Shown piece by piece: positions 26,557 to 35,623 of a DNA stretch of 64,000 nt (the first letter of the stretch is position 1; every line of letters begins with the position of its first letter). Under the pieces are notes generated by a model that made no database searches, was not told where the DNA came from, and saw nothing but the letters and a program-made list of their open reading frames with translations. Origin of the DNA: Collimonas pratensis (GTDB lineage Bacteria; Pseudomonadota; Gammaproteobacteria; Burkholderiales; Burkholderiaceae_D); assembly GCF_001584185.1 (NCBI RefSeq), contig NZ_CP013234.1, positions 2,542,001 through 2,606,000 on the forward strand. The letters run 5' to 3'. The position numbers and the translations under genes were made by a program.

Positions 26557-27267
26557 CTACAAGATGCCGAGCATGGCCGCCTTGATCGCCGCCGCGGTTT
26601 TATTGGTCGCATTGAGCTTCTTCAAGGTGTTCGAGATATGAAAATTGACCGTGCGGTCGGAAATATTCATGATCTCGCTGACCTCGCCCGAGGTCTTGCC
26701 GTCTGCTGTCCAGCGCAGCACCTCGATTTCGCGGGCGGTGAGCTGGCTGGCCGCTTCCGGCATGTGCTTCTCGACCAGCAGCAGCGACAGCCCTTCGTGC
26801 GCAACATCCACCAGCCAGGACAGCTGGTGCGAGATTTCGCGCAACTCCTTCTGCGACACATGGTCGTCCGAACGCGACAAGTTGAGCAGGCCGCAGATTC
26901 CCCTGGCGTCATGGCGGGATTGCGCCCATCCTGCGTGCAGGCCATGCGAGCGGGCGTCCTCCCAGAACGGCCGGTTGCTGGCGAGGTTCTGGTCAGACCA
27001 GATCATCGGCAGGGAAGAATTCCTGCCGTGGCTGACGGTGGGATCGATCCTCTCATAGCGTTCCTGGTTGTAGCGCTGCTGCCAGCCCGGCGAATAGTTG
27101 TTGAGGCTAATCACCTTGGGTTGGGCCACAGGCCACGGCAGACGCATATCGTATGCGCAGTAGTCGAAACCAAGCCGCTTGACGATTTCCGATAGTGAGT
27201 TAAATAGAATGGGCGCGGTTTTCGCGCTCAGCAGTGACTGCATTTGTTGCTCTTGCCAATCAACCAT
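26557..27267 (-). CDS. luxR: LuxR-family autoinducer-binding transcriptional regulator (SolR-like)
   Basis: A 236-residue quorum-sensing regulator. The N-terminal autoinducer domain shows the conserved YCAYDMRLPW, WQQRYNQERYERIDP (Tyr, Asp) and WAQSRHDARGICGLLNLSR stretches, and the C-terminal helix-turn-helix is LTAREIEVLRWTADGKTSGE followed by RTVNFHISNTLKKLNATNK. This ending is very like Ralstonia SolR. It starts after GGGAG and ends just before an intrinsic terminator. It probably binds the lux box in front of luxI. Confidence 0.93.
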   Translation of the reverse strand: MVDWQEQQMQSLLSAKTAPILFNSLSEIVKRLGFDYCAYDMRLPWPVAQPKVISLNNYSPGWQQRYNQERYERIDPTVSHGRNSSLPMIWSDQNLASNRPFWEDARSHGLHAGWAQSRHDARGICGLLNLSRSDDHVSQKELREISHQLSWLVDVAHEGLSLLLVEKHMPEAASQLTAREIEVLRWTADGKTSGEVSEIMNISDRTVNFHISNTLKKLNATNKTAAAIKAAMLGIL

Positions 27268-27617
27268 ACCTGCACTCCCGTAAAAAATGTGTGTTTTTCA
27301 TGGAAGGAAAGTCTTTTCTCATGCTGTGGCGCCGGCAGCAGTCCTGATCGATATAGATGGCTGTTTATATCGGTTACCGGACTGGATAACGGCGCTGCAA
27401 CATCACTTCAGCTAGCATTTGGATGCCTTTTTTGGCGTCAGTTGCGGTACGCGGGCCTCGGATTTCCGCGTCCGCAAAAAAGTTTCCATTAGGAAATTTA
27501 ACATATTTTTATTGTCATGGACATAGGCGAGCGACCGAGTAGACATTCAAATAATATTGTTGATATGTCCACGCAGGCCCGGAATCAGCCGTACCGCCGC
27601 TCTGCCGTTGCTTGCAA
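27268..27617. other. Upstream region of luxR
   Basis: These 350 bases separate luxR from the dbpA stop (same strand) and should contain the luxR promoter. I find no second lux box and no credible gene; a short plus-strand frame at 27517-27714 overlaps the end of dbpA and looks accidental. Confidence 0.45.
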
Positions 27618-28997
27618 TCAGATGAAACGCATCTTGAAATTCTTGCCTTTGATATTGCCGTTGCTTAGCTTGCCGAATGCCTGCTTGGCGATGCGGCGGT
27701 CCAGCGCGACATAGGTGATGAATTCAAAGACGCTGATCTTGCCGACCTGTTCCTTGCTCAGGCCGACGTCGCCGGTCAGGGCACCCAGCAGATCGCCCGG
27801 GCGCAGCTTGTCTTTCTTGCCGCCCATGATGCACAAGGTCAGCATCGGCGCGGTCAGCGGCTCGCCATAGGCCGGTTCCAGCTCGGCCAGGTCGAACCAG
27901 GCGACTGGTCCCTGCTGGTAGTCCTCGATCAGCTTGACCCATTTCTTTTCGTTCTGCGCACATAAGCTCAGCGCCAGTCCGCGATCCTGGCCGCGGCCGG
28001 TACGGCCGATGCGATGGATATGGACTTCGGTATCTTTCGAGACGTCGACGTTGATGACTGCGCCGAGGGTCTGGATATCCAGGCCGCGGGCAGCGACGTC
28101 GGTCGCTACCAGTACCGAGCAGCTTTGGTTGGCGAAGCGCACCAGGATCTCGTCGCGCTCGCGCTGTTCCAGTTCGCCATACAGCGCCAGCGCACTGAAA
28201 CCCTGTGCGCGCAGTTCGTCGGCCAGCTCGCGGCAATGGATCTTGGTGTTGCAGAAGGCGATGGTCGAGACCGGCTTGTAATGGTTCAGCAATTGCGCCA
28301 CGGCGGCGTTGCGGCCTTCGTAACTGACTTCGTAGAAACGCTGTTCGATGCGTCCTTCGTCATGCTGGGCTTCGACCTTGACTTCCGCCGGGTCGCGCAG
28401 GAACTCGGCGCTGGCCTTGCGGATATCGTCCGGATAGGTGGCGGAAAACAGCAGAGTCTGGCGGCGTGCCGGGCAGGCGCTGACGATGCCGGAGATTTCT
28501 TCGTAGAAGCCCATGTCGACCATGCGGTCGGCTTCGTCCAGCACCAGCGTCTGCACGGTGCCGAGATTGATGCTGCCGCGGCCGATGTGGTCGCGGATGC
28601 GGCCCGGGGTGCCGACGATGATGTGTGCGCCGTGCTCCAGCGAACCGATCTGCGGTCCCATCGGCGTGCCGCCGCACAAGGTCAGGATCTTGACGTTGTC
28701 GGCGAAGCGCGCCAGCCGCCGCAGTTCTTTCGCCACCTGGTCCGCCAGTTCGCGCGTCGGGCACAGCACCAGCGCCTGGATCGCAAAATAGCTGGGATTG
28801 AGCTTGTGCAGGATGCCGATGCCGAAGGCGGCGGTCTTGCCGCTGCCGGTCTTGGCCTGGGCGATCAGGTCGCGCCGCTCCAGGATCACCGGCAGGCTCT
28901 GCGCCTGGATCGTGGTCATCTCGTGGTAGCCCAGGCTATCGAGGTTGCTGAGTAGCGCCGGCGCCAGCGGGAGATTGGAGAATGAGGTGGTTTTCAT
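27618..28997 (-). CDS. dbpA: ATP-dependent RNA helicase DbpA
   Basis: A 459-residue DEAD-box helicase acting on 23S rRNA hairpin 92 in large-subunit assembly. Motifs in order: Q-motif (LGYHEMTTIQAQSLPVIL), Walker A AKTGSGKTAAF, PTRELADQVAKEL, VLDEADRMVDMGF (DEAD), SAT in LLFSATYPD, and HRIGRTGRGQ. The C-terminal 75 residues (MLTLCIMGGKKDKLRPGDLL...) form the DbpA-type RNA-binding domain, which separates it from RhlE and other helicases. No operon partner is evident. Confidence 0.95.
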   Translation of the reverse strand: MKTTSFSNLPLAPALLSNLDSLGYHEMTTIQAQSLPVILERRDLIAQAKTGSGKTAAFGIGILHKLNPSYFAIQALVLCPTRELADQVAKELRRLARFADNVKILTLCGGTPMGPQIGSLEHGAHIIVGTPGRIRDHIGRGSINLGTVQTLVLDEADRMVDMGFYEEISGIVSACPARRQTLLFSATYPDDIRKASAEFLRDPAEVKVEAQHDEGRIEQRFYEVSYEGRNAAVAQLLNHYKPVSTIAFCNTKIHCRELADELRAQGFSALALYGELEQRERDEILVRFANQSCSVLVATDVAARGLDIQTLGAVINVDVSKDTEVHIHRIGRTGRGQDRGLALSLCAQNEKKWVKLIEDYQQGPVAWFDLAELEPAYGEPLTAPMLTLCIMGGKKDKLRPGDLLGALTGDVGLSKEQVGKISVFEFITYVALDRRIAKQAFGKLSNGNIKGKNFKMRFI

Positions 28998-29091
28998 GGA
29001 GGTCGACTGCTTAATCGGCTGCTTAAAAGGGAGGCAAGTCTAACAGGTGGGCCGGCATAGGGCCAGCGCCGCAGCGCTGCTTGTTAAAAAA

Positions 29092-29478
29092 CTACTGTTC
29101 GTACAGCTCCAGCGGCAGGCCATCGGGATCGGCAAAAAACGTGAAGCGCTTGCCGGTGAATTCGTCGATACGGATGGCTTCCACGGCGATCTCGTTGGCG
29201 CGCAACTCCTGTGCGGCGGCGGCGACATCCGGCACCCGGAACGCCAAGTGGCGCAAGCCGCAGGCTTCCGGCCGGCTGGGCCGCGCCGGCGGCGCAGGAA
29301 AGGAAAACAGCTCAAGCTGGACGCCGTCCGCCGTGCGTAGGTCGAGCTTATAGGAGTCGCGCTCGGCGCGGTAGGTTTCGGCGACGATCTCGAGGCCCAG
29401 CAGCTCGGTGTAAAACTGCTTGGAGCGCTGGTAGTCAGAGGCGATGATGGCGACGTGATGGATGCCGGAAATGTGCAT
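29092..29478 (-). CDS. VOC-family (glyoxalase-like) protein, GloA2/YaeR type
   Basis: A 128-residue metalloprotein of the vicinal-oxygen-chelate fold: two beta-alpha-beta-beta-beta halves, HHVAIIASDYQRSKQFYTE at the N-terminus, QLELFSF near 56, LRHLAFRVPDV near 75, and a final GLPLELYEQ. The His and Glu positions fit metal ligands. This group resembles E. coli YaeR (GloA2), whose function is not established. It sits alone between dbpA and the chromate transporter genes. Confidence 0.85.
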   Translation of the reverse strand: MHISGIHHVAIIASDYQRSKQFYTELLGLEIVAETYRAERDSYKLDLRTADGVQLELFSFPAPPARPSRPEACGLRHLAFRVPDVAAAAQELRANEIAVEAIRIDEFTGKRFTFFADPDGLPLELYEQ

Positions 29479-29532
29479 GTGGGTTCAAGGAATAGTGAGC
29501 GCAGGTGGTGTAACTATACCTTGAGACATGGA

Positions 29533-30063
29533 TCAATATTGGCCGATTCCGCTCAGGCCCAGCAAGGCGCCCGCCGCCAGCACCCATAGCGGATGGATCT
29601 TGCTCCTGAAGGTGATCAGCGCGCAGCCGCCGGCGATCGCAGCCAGGCCCCAGGTGTGGGCCGAGGCTTCGGTGATCAGCGAGGCGCTGGCCGCCACCAG
29701 GCCGACTGTCATCGGCACCAGCCCAGCCTGGACGATGCCGCGCCAGGGCTTGTCCTTGAAGCGCTGCCACAGGTGCAGCACGATGGCGGTCAGAATCGAC
29801 GAAGGGCCGAACTTGGCCAGTGTCGTCACCAGCACGCCGGGCCAGCCGGCCACATGCCAGCCGACCAGCGTCACCACCATCATGTTCGGTCCTGGCGCGG
29901 CCTGCGCCAGGGCAAACATGGCGCTGAAGTCCTGGGCCGACATCCAGTGGTGGATATCGACCACCTGCCTTTGCATTTCCGGCAGGATGGTGTTGCCGCC
30001 GCCGAACGCCAGCAGCGACAGCTGGCTGAAGATCGCTGCGAGGGAAATCAAGGTGGCGCTCAT
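29533..30063 (-). CDS. Chromate transporter, C-terminal-type half (short-chain ChrA)
   Basis: A 176-residue membrane protein with about six helices. It carries the CHR-family FGGGNTILPEM near the N-terminus and AQAAPGPNMM at about residue 54. ChrA proteins efflux chromate or related oxyanions; short-chain forms work as pairs of half-size subunits. It overlaps the preceding gene by 4 bases (ATGA), so the two halves are translationally coupled. Confidence 0.85.
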   Translation of the reverse strand: MSATLISLAAIFSQLSLLAFGGGNTILPEMQRQVVDIHHWMSAQDFSAMFALAQAAPGPNMMVVTLVGWHVAGWPGVLVTTLAKFGPSSILTAIVLHLWQRFKDKPWRGIVQAGLVPMTVGLVAASASLITEASAHTWGLAAIAGGCALITFRSKIHPLWVLAAGALLGLSGIGQY

Positions 30064-30632
30064 GACGGCAGCTTCCAGGTCAGCAGCACGCTAAGCGGCG
30101 CCAGCACCAGCATGGTCGGCAGCAAGGGCAGGCGCAGCAGCGCAATGGCAAGGAAAAACAGGCTGGCGATCATCAGCGGCACCGGTTTCTTCAGCAATGG
30201 CAGCAGCATCTTCAGGGCCATCGAGATCAGCAGGCCGGAAGCTGCTGCCGCCAGGCCGGAAAACAGATGCTGGATCTGGGCGTCGTGCTGGAAGTGCTGG
30301 TAGACCACGCCGAGGCCGATCACGATCGCCGAAGGCGCCGCGATCAGGCCCAGCAGCGAGGCCAGGGCGCCCGCCAGGCCGCGGAACTGCATGCCGATCG
30401 CCACCGCCAGGTTGATGATGTTGCCGCCCGGGAGGAACTGGCAGAGGCCGAGCATTTCAGTGAACTGTTCGGGATCCAGCCAGCGCCGCTGCTCCACAAT
30501 CATGCGCCGCGCCAGCGGCAGCACGCCGCCAAAGCCAATCAGGCCGAGCGAGAGAAAGCCGATGAACAATTCGCGCGTGGTGGGGGTTGCGCCGAGCGCG
30601 TCTTTGTCGCTAAGGATTGTTTCTGTAGTCAT
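30060..30632 (-). CDS. Chromate transporter, N-terminal-type half (short-chain ChrA)
   Basis: A 190-residue partner of the gene downstream: LFIGFLSLGLIGFGGVLPLARRM near the N-terminus and CQFLPGGNIINLAVAIG at about residue 66, where PGG replaces the usual PGP. About six membrane segments. It lies 18 bp after the tam stop on the same strand, so tam, this gene and its partner may be one transcript. The true substrate could be another oxyanion. Confidence 0.85.
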   Translation of the reverse strand: MTTETILSDKDALGATPTTRELFIGFLSLGLIGFGGVLPLARRMIVEQRRWLDPEQFTEMLGLCQFLPGGNIINLAVAIGMQFRGLAGALASLLGLIAAPSAIVIGLGVVYQHFQHDAQIQHLFSGLAAAASGLLISMALKMLLPLLKKPVPLMIASLFFLAIALLRLPLLPTMLVLAPLSVLLTWKLPS

Positions 30633-30650
30633 CTTGGTTGTCAGGGACGG

Positions 30651-31430
30651 TTATACATTGGCAACGATAAACAGCCGCTTGAACGGCAGCAGCGTGACGC
30701 CGTTGTCGCGTTGCGGATAGGCGCTGCGCATCGCGGCTGCATACGCGCTGCGGAAAGCCTCCCGCTGCGGTTCCGGCAAGGCGTCCAGGTAAGGCCGCAA
30801 GCTGGTGCCGGCGGCCCAGTTGGCGACCGCATCGGCGCCGCTGAGGGTGTGCAGGTAGGTGGTTTCCCAGATATCCAGCGTGGTGCAGTACGGACGCAGC
30901 AGGTCGTAATAGCGTTCGGCGCTGAGGATGCCGGGTTGCGGCTGCAGTTTGCTCATGTAGGGCGCAAATGCCGGCGAGCCGGCCAGCTCCGCCTGCACCT
31001 GGCGCAGCGGCGCGTCCTGCATGGCCGGCACCTGCACGGCCAGCCAGCCGCCCGGCCGCAGGAAAGACAGCAGGCGCGGCATCAGGGTGGGGTGGTCGGG
31101 CAGCCATTGCAGCGTCGCGTTGGAGTAGATGACGTCAAGCAGGCCGTCAGCCTGCCACTGGCCGAGGTCGGCGCGCTGGAAGCGGCATTCCGGCACCGCT
31201 GCCGTAGCGGCCTCCAGCATGTTGGCGGAACTGTCGATGCCCAGTACGTCGGCGCCCGGCCAGCGTGCTTTCAGCAGTGCCGAGACATTGCCGGTGCCGC
31301 AGCCGAGATCGACTACTTGCCGCGGTTCCTGTTCCGGGACATAGGCCAGCAGATCGAGAGCAGGGCGCAGCCGCTCATTGCCGAACAGCATATATTGTTT
31401 CGCATCCCAGATATCGTTGGCGTTTTTCAT
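30651..31430 (-). CDS. tam: Trans-aconitate 2-methyltransferase Tam
   Basis: A 259-residue SAM-dependent methyltransferase that esterifies trans-aconitate, a by-product of aconitase chemistry. VVDLGCGTGNVSALL at about residue 40 is SAM motif I, GIDSSANML is the acidic loop, and YSNATLQWLPDH at about 106 is typical of Tam. A TAGGAGA site precedes the start. The gene is divergent from the LysR regulator, about 180 bp apart. Confidence 0.9.
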   Translation of the reverse strand: MKNANDIWDAKQYMLFGNERLRPALDLLAYVPEQEPRQVVDLGCGTGNVSALLKARWPGADVLGIDSSANMLEAATAAVPECRFQRADLGQWQADGLLDVIYSNATLQWLPDHPTLMPRLLSFLRPGGWLAVQVPAMQDAPLRQVQAELAGSPAFAPYMSKLQPQPGILSAERYYDLLRPYCTTLDIWETTYLHTLSGADAVANWAAGTSLRPYLDALPEPQREAFRSAYAAAMRSAYPQRDNGVTLLPFKRLFIVANV

Positions 31431-31612
31431 GTTTTCTCCTAGGATTTATCACAAGCTTGGGAGCCGGGGGCGATTCAGCCCGGTCTCGGGCAGAATCGAT
31501 ATTTATCTCTGTTGTGGCAGTAAATATTGAGTCGATAGACGCATGTTACAGAAAACCAGTGCTTCTACAAATCGACTTTTTTGCCACTTTGTTGTGAGTT
31601 ATAATCACAAGC

Positions 31613-32503
31613 ATGTCCCGTCAACTCCCGCCTTTGCAAGCGCTGCGTGCGTTTGAAGCCGCCGCCCGCTTTGAAAATCTCTCGGCTGCCGCTGAAGAGC
31701 TGCATGTGACGCATGGCGCCGTCAGCCGCCAGGTGGCCGCGCTCGAAGCCTGGCTGGGCATGCAGGTATTCCACCGCATCGGCAAGCGCGTGCAACTGAC
31801 CGACGACGGCCGCCGTTATCTCCTTACGGTGCAGGCGGCCTTCGATAATATCGCGGCGGCCACCAAGCTGCTGCGCGAATCCGGCACGGTGCGCGTGCTG
31901 CACATCAACTCCTTGACGACGTTTGCGATGCGCTGGCTGCTGCCGCGGCTGAGCGGTTTCCAGCGCCTGTATCCGGGGGTGGAACTGAAATTATCCACTT
32001 CCACCTCGCAGCGGCCGCTGGGCGAGGCGGGCGAACGCTTCGATGTCGCGATCCGGCGCGGTCCCGGCCACTGGCCGAACTGCGAATACGGAGAATTCCT
32101 GCAAGAGAGCGAGCTGCCGGTGTGCAGCCCGGCCCTGCTGGCGCGGGCGCCGATCCACAGCGTCGAGGATCTCGCCGCGCATATGCTGCTGCACTCGGAT
32201 ACGCGTCCGGACGCCTGGCCGAACTGGCTGGCAAGCGCCGGCGTGGCGCCGGCCCTGTACAAGAAAAAACAATCCTTCGATCATTTTTACCTGGCTTTGC
32301 AAGCCGCCATCGACGGTCTCGGCGTGGCGCTCGGGCCGCTGCCGCTGATTACCGACGAGCTGGCCAGCGGCCGCCTGGTGACGCCGCTGGCCGAACCGGT
32401 GATCCGCACCAGGAGCTACTGGTGGATCGTGGCACGGCAGCAGGCTGAATCGCCGCTGATCAAGCACTTCTGCGATTGGCTGCAGCAGGAGGCGCAGCGC
32501 TGA
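31613..32503 (+). CDS. LysR-family transcriptional regulator (GcvA-like)
   Basis: A 296-residue LysR protein with an N-terminal winged helix-turn-helix (LQALRAFEAAARFENLSAAA, VTHGAVSRQVAALE) and a substrate-binding domain opening at RVLHINSLTTFAMRWLLPRL. The long identical-looking start and WLLPRL stretch resemble the GcvA subgroup. Divergent from tam, which it may regulate. A TATAAT-like -10 (TTATAAT) lies about 15 bases before the start. Confidence 0.9.
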   Translation: MSRQLPPLQALRAFEAAARFENLSAAAEELHVTHGAVSRQVAALEAWLGMQVFHRIGKRVQLTDDGRRYLLTVQAAFDNIAAATKLLRESGTVRVLHINSLTTFAMRWLLPRLSGFQRLYPGVELKLSTSTSQRPLGEAGERFDVAIRRGPGHWPNCEYGEFLQESELPVCSPALLARAPIHSVEDLAAHMLLHSDTRPDAWPNWLASAGVAPALYKKKQSFDHFYLALQAAIDGLGVALGPLPLITDELASGRLVTPLAEPVIRTRSYWWIVARQQAESPLIKHFCDWLQQEAQR

Positions 32504-32510
32504 GTAGGGC

Positions 32511-32561
32511 AATCGCTTGAAGGAATCGCGATTGGAGGTAGGGTGGGCACACCGTGCCCAC
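32511..32561. repeat. Paired short inverted repeats after the LysR gene
   Basis: CAATCGC (32511-32517) pairs with GCGATTG (32528-32534), and GTGGGCAC (32543-32550) pairs with GTGCCCAC (32554-32561) around ACC. The second, in the context GTAGGGTGGGCAC...GTGCCCACGCGGG, looks like a dispersed palindromic repeat of the kind found in many betaproteobacteria. Either could also serve as a terminator-like stem; no T-run follows. Confidence 0.5.
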
Positions 32562-32656
32562 GCGGGAATTCGCTCTACGTACATGCCCATTAGTGATGCA
32601 TAATGACAACGGCCGTTCTGGACTCAGATTAATAATAAATCAATGAGGAGACACCC

Positions 32657-33937
32657 ATGCGCGTTACCAGACTCACGCTGTCATCGACCTTCCTTGCCGC
32701 TGCCTTGCTCAGCTCCCTGCTAGCCGCCTGCGGCGGCGGCAACGGCGACGCACTGACGCCCCAATCGAAGACCTTCACCGCCGACGGCGGCGTCTCTTCC
32801 TTCTACCAGTGGAACGGAAGCATCCCGACAACCCCAGGCGTACTGCTGCAGCAGGAAGCCCTGCCTGCGGCGCAGGTGCTGCCCAATGCGGCGCAAGGCA
32901 TCCGCATTCTCTACAGCTCCACCGACGGCGACGATGGCAAGACCGCCATCTATGTCTCCGGCGACCTGCAACTGCCGAAAGGAACGCCGCCTGCCGGCGG
33001 CTGGCCGGTGATCGCCTGGGCCCATGGCACTGTCGGCGTGGCGGATATCTGTGCGCCGTCGTGGACTGTGCGTGATCCACGCGATGTCGATTACCTGAAT
33101 GCCTGGCTGGCGCAAGGCTACGCGGTGGTGTCTTCCGATTACCAGGGACTGGGCACACCCGGTTTGCATCCGTATCTGCACTCCCGTGCGGAAGCTTATA
33201 GTGTGCTGGACGGTATCCGTGCCGCCATCAAGAACTTCCCGCAACTGTCCAGTTCGGTGGTCATCGTTGGCCAGTCGCAGGGTGCGCAAGGCGCCATCGC
33301 CACCGCTGGCTATGGACCAAGCTATGCGCCGGAGCTGAAGCTGCTGGGGACGGTCGCCACCGGCGTGCCGTATCAGCTGCAAAGCGTGCTGGCCTACCTG
33401 AATGCGCTGACGGCGCAGGTGCCGACCACTGGCTTCACGTCGGTGCTGGGGACGCTCGAATCCTACGCTTGGCTGGGTTATGCGACGGCGGAAAGAGTCA
33501 TTCCGAATTTCCTGCTGTCCGATCACCTGACCGCCAAGGGCAAGGCGTTTTATTCAGTGGTGGCGAGCCAGTGCCTAGGGCCGATCGAGGATTACATCAA
33601 TCAGAACAAGCTGGTGACCTCGGATGTGTTCAGCGCGGATGTCACCGACTGGGCGACCCAGGTACTGCAGTATTCGAATTATCCGACGGTCAAGTTTGCC
33701 GGCCCGGTGTTTGTCGGCACCGGCACGCTGGATACGGATATCCCGACAGTAGTCCAATACCTGTTCGCCAAGGATGCCTGCGCTGCCGGCAGCACTATCG
33801 AGCAGCACTACTATGCCGGCCAGACTCACGACAGCACGGTGCTGGTGTCGCTGGCGGATTCCAAACCGTTCGTGCAGAAACTGTTCGCCGGCCAGCCGAT
33901 CGCCTCGAACTGTGCAGCGCTGACGCCGCCGCCCTGA
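32657..33937 (+). CDS. Lipoprotein alpha/beta-hydrolase, secretory lipase-like
   Basis: A 426-residue exported hydrolase. The signal peptide ends in the lipobox LLAAC, so it is probably lipid-anchored. The alpha/beta-hydrolase fold shows AWAHGTVGVADIC (oxyanion-region HG), DYQGLGTPG, the nucleophile elbow GQSQGAQG at about residue 200 (GxSxG form) and a C-terminal GQTHDSTV with the candidate catalytic His. It resembles the secretory lipase (LIP) family. Substrate unknown; esterase activity is the safe call. A GAGGAG-like site (AATGAGGAGAC) precedes the start. Confidence 0.82.
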   Translation: MRVTRLTLSSTFLAAALLSSLLAACGGGNGDALTPQSKTFTADGGVSSFYQWNGSIPTTPGVLLQQEALPAAQVLPNAAQGIRILYSSTDGDDGKTAIYVSGDLQLPKGTPPAGGWPVIAWAHGTVGVADICAPSWTVRDPRDVDYLNAWLAQGYAVVSSDYQGLGTPGLHPYLHSRAEAYSVLDGIRAAIKNFPQLSSSVVIVGQSQGAQGAIATAGYGPSYAPELKLLGTVATGVPYQLQSVLAYLNALTAQVPTTGFTSVLGTLESYAWLGYATAERVIPNFLLSDHLTAKGKAFYSVVASQCLGPIEDYINQNKLVTSDVFSADVTDWATQVLQYSNYPTVKFAGPVFVGTGTLDTDIPTVVQYLFAKDACAAGSTIEQHYYAGQTHDSTVLVSLADSKPFVQKLFAGQPIASNCAALTPPP

Positions 33938-33992
33938 GCTTGCTGGGGATCGGGTAGTCTGGGTTACACGGTGCGCACCCAGGCTGCCGACG

Positions 33993-34652
33993 TCAGTTGT
34001 TTGGAGGAGGTAAAGGTTTGGCCACCAAGTCCATGCGCCGTTGCAGCCGCGCCTGCGCCTCGCTATCGCCGGCGGCCTTGGCGCGCTGCGACTGTATGCC
34101 TAGCCAGGCCAGCAAGGGCCGGCGCCAGCCTTGGGCTGAAGCAGTTTCGGTGGCCGTCGTTATATCGGCCGGTGTCAGCCGCCCGCTTTTCAGCAATGCA
34201 CCGGCGGCCACCAGCCGCGACAGCGGATCCTGGATCTCGCCCAGCCGGCCGCTGCTGACGACATCCCGCTGCTGGGCTGGCAGCAAGCTGCTATCCAGTC
34301 CCTGCCATTGCCCGTTCAGATAAGCAGAATAGCTGCGCTCAGCCGCATCGGCATCCGCCGCCAGCGGCTGGAAGCCGGCGCAATTGTCAAACTCCAGGCT
34401 GGCGACACGGGTGGCGCAGCGCATCAGCTCGGCGCGCGCCACCAGGTCGGGACGGCCAGTGCTGGCAACGGCATCGCGGGCGCGCGCAAATTCGACGTCG
34501 GCGACGCGGGTGTCTCCACTCAGGTAGGCCGCAGAAAAACTCTGCAGGGAACTATAGGCATTGCCTTGCCAGTCGGGTTGCGGCGGCTTGCTGCCGCAAG
34601 CGGCCAGCGCCACGGTCAGCAGGCCGAGCAGGTAGCGGGATGCATTTGTCAT
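33993..34652 (-). CDS. Putative lipoprotein associated with MlaE-MlaD
   Basis: A 219-residue protein with a signal peptide and lipobox (LLTVALAACGSK), hence probably outer-membrane anchored and periplasmic. The rest is helical and Ala/Arg-rich, with no family I recognise; it does not look like a standard DUF330 auxiliary lipoprotein. The ATG at 34652 overlaps the mlaD stop by 4 bases; a longer frame to 34688 lies inside mlaD. Being the last gene of the MlaE-MlaD unit, it is probably the lipid-carrier or outer-membrane component. Confidence 0.75.
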   Translation of the reverse strand: MTNASRYLLGLLTVALAACGSKPPQPDWQGNAYSSLQSFSAAYLSGDTRVADVEFARARDAVASTGRPDLVARAELMRCATRVASLEFDNCAGFQPLAADADAAERSYSAYLNGQWQGLDSSLLPAQQRDVVSSGRLGEIQDPLSRLVAAGALLKSGRLTPADITTATETASAQGWRRPLLAWLGIQSQRAKAAGDSEAQARLQRRMDLVAKPLPPPNN

Positions 34653-35614
34653 GGCAGTTTGAGCTCCGTATCGCGGGCGAAAGGCCATTTGCGGTTGATT
34701 TCATCCACCAGCTGCGTCACTTTGCGCAAGCTGGCGTCGACTTCTGCGCGCAAGGCGCCGAGGTCATTGCTGGCGATGCGGGCATTGCTGCCGACCGCCT
34801 GCGCTTCCGCCAGTACTGCATCAACCTTCTTGAGGCTGGCGCGGGCGTCGCTCAACATGCCGTTGAGCTGGATAATCGCTGCTTGCGCATCGTCCATCAC
34901 GCCGGCTTTGCCGCCTGGCTGGCCGAATACACGCTGGTCGGCCTTGGCCAGCAGGGCGTTGACGCGATCCAGGGTAGCGACGATTTTCTTGGCGTTTTCA
35001 TCGCCACCCAGTGCGCCGCCCAGGACGCCGTACTGGCCGTTCAGGCGGCCGGTCAGGGTCTGCACGTTGGCCAGGCTGGTGTTCAGGCTGGAATCGGCGG
35101 CGGTGATGGTTTGCAGGTTTTCCAGAAGCTCGCGGGCGGTGGCCACCAGCCGTGGAATTTCGGCGGCAGTATCGCCGCGCAGCACGGTACGCTCGGAGTC
35201 CGGCGGCAGCAGCGGATCGTCCAGCACGCCGGTGAAGGCGCGGATCCGGGTGTCGCCGACCAGGCCGCGTTCCAGCGTGAAGACGCTGGAAGTACGCAGC
35301 CAGTTGGCGTCTTTGCGCGGGACGTCGATCAGGATGCGGGCCTTGCCGTCTGCGCCCAGGTCGATGCGTTGTACGCGGCCTATAGGGAAGCCGGAGAAGG
35401 TCAGGTCCATGCCTACCAGCACGCCCTCGGAATCATCCGAAATCAGCACCAGGCGCTGGGTGCTCTCGAATACGCCGCGCGCATACATCACGTACAGGAC
35501 AAAGCCGCAGACCAGGGCGCCCATCAGGATCAGCAGCAGCAACGCCTTGAGTTCGACGTGGGCCGGCTGTGGCGGCGAAGGAATTGGCGCAGGAGATTCG
35601 GGGACAGGTGTCAT
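34649..35614 (-). CDS. MlaD-family (MCE-domain) substrate-binding protein
   Basis: A 321-residue protein with one N-terminal membrane anchor (ALLLLILMGALVCGFVLYVMY) and an MCE domain at about residues 50-150 (GVLVGMDLTFSGFPIGRVQRIDL, then ILIDVPRKDANWLRTSSVF), followed by a long helical, coiled-coil-prone C-terminus. MCE proteins form rings that pass lipids between membranes. It lies 9 bp downstream of the MlaE-type permease and overlaps the lipoprotein gene. Confidence 0.88.
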   Translation of the reverse strand: MTPVPESPAPIPSPPQPAHVELKALLLLILMGALVCGFVLYVMYARGVFESTQRLVLISDDSEGVLVGMDLTFSGFPIGRVQRIDLGADGKARILIDVPRKDANWLRTSSVFTLERGLVGDTRIRAFTGVLDDPLLPPDSERTVLRGDTAAEIPRLVATARELLENLQTITAADSSLNTSLANVQTLTGRLNGQYGVLGGALGGDENAKKIVATLDRVNALLAKADQRVFGQPGGKAGVMDDAQAAIIQLNGMLSDARASLKKVDAVLAEAQAVGSNARIASNDLGALRAEVDASLRKVTQLVDEINRKWPFARDTELKLP

Positions 35615-35623
35615 GGTTGTCGA

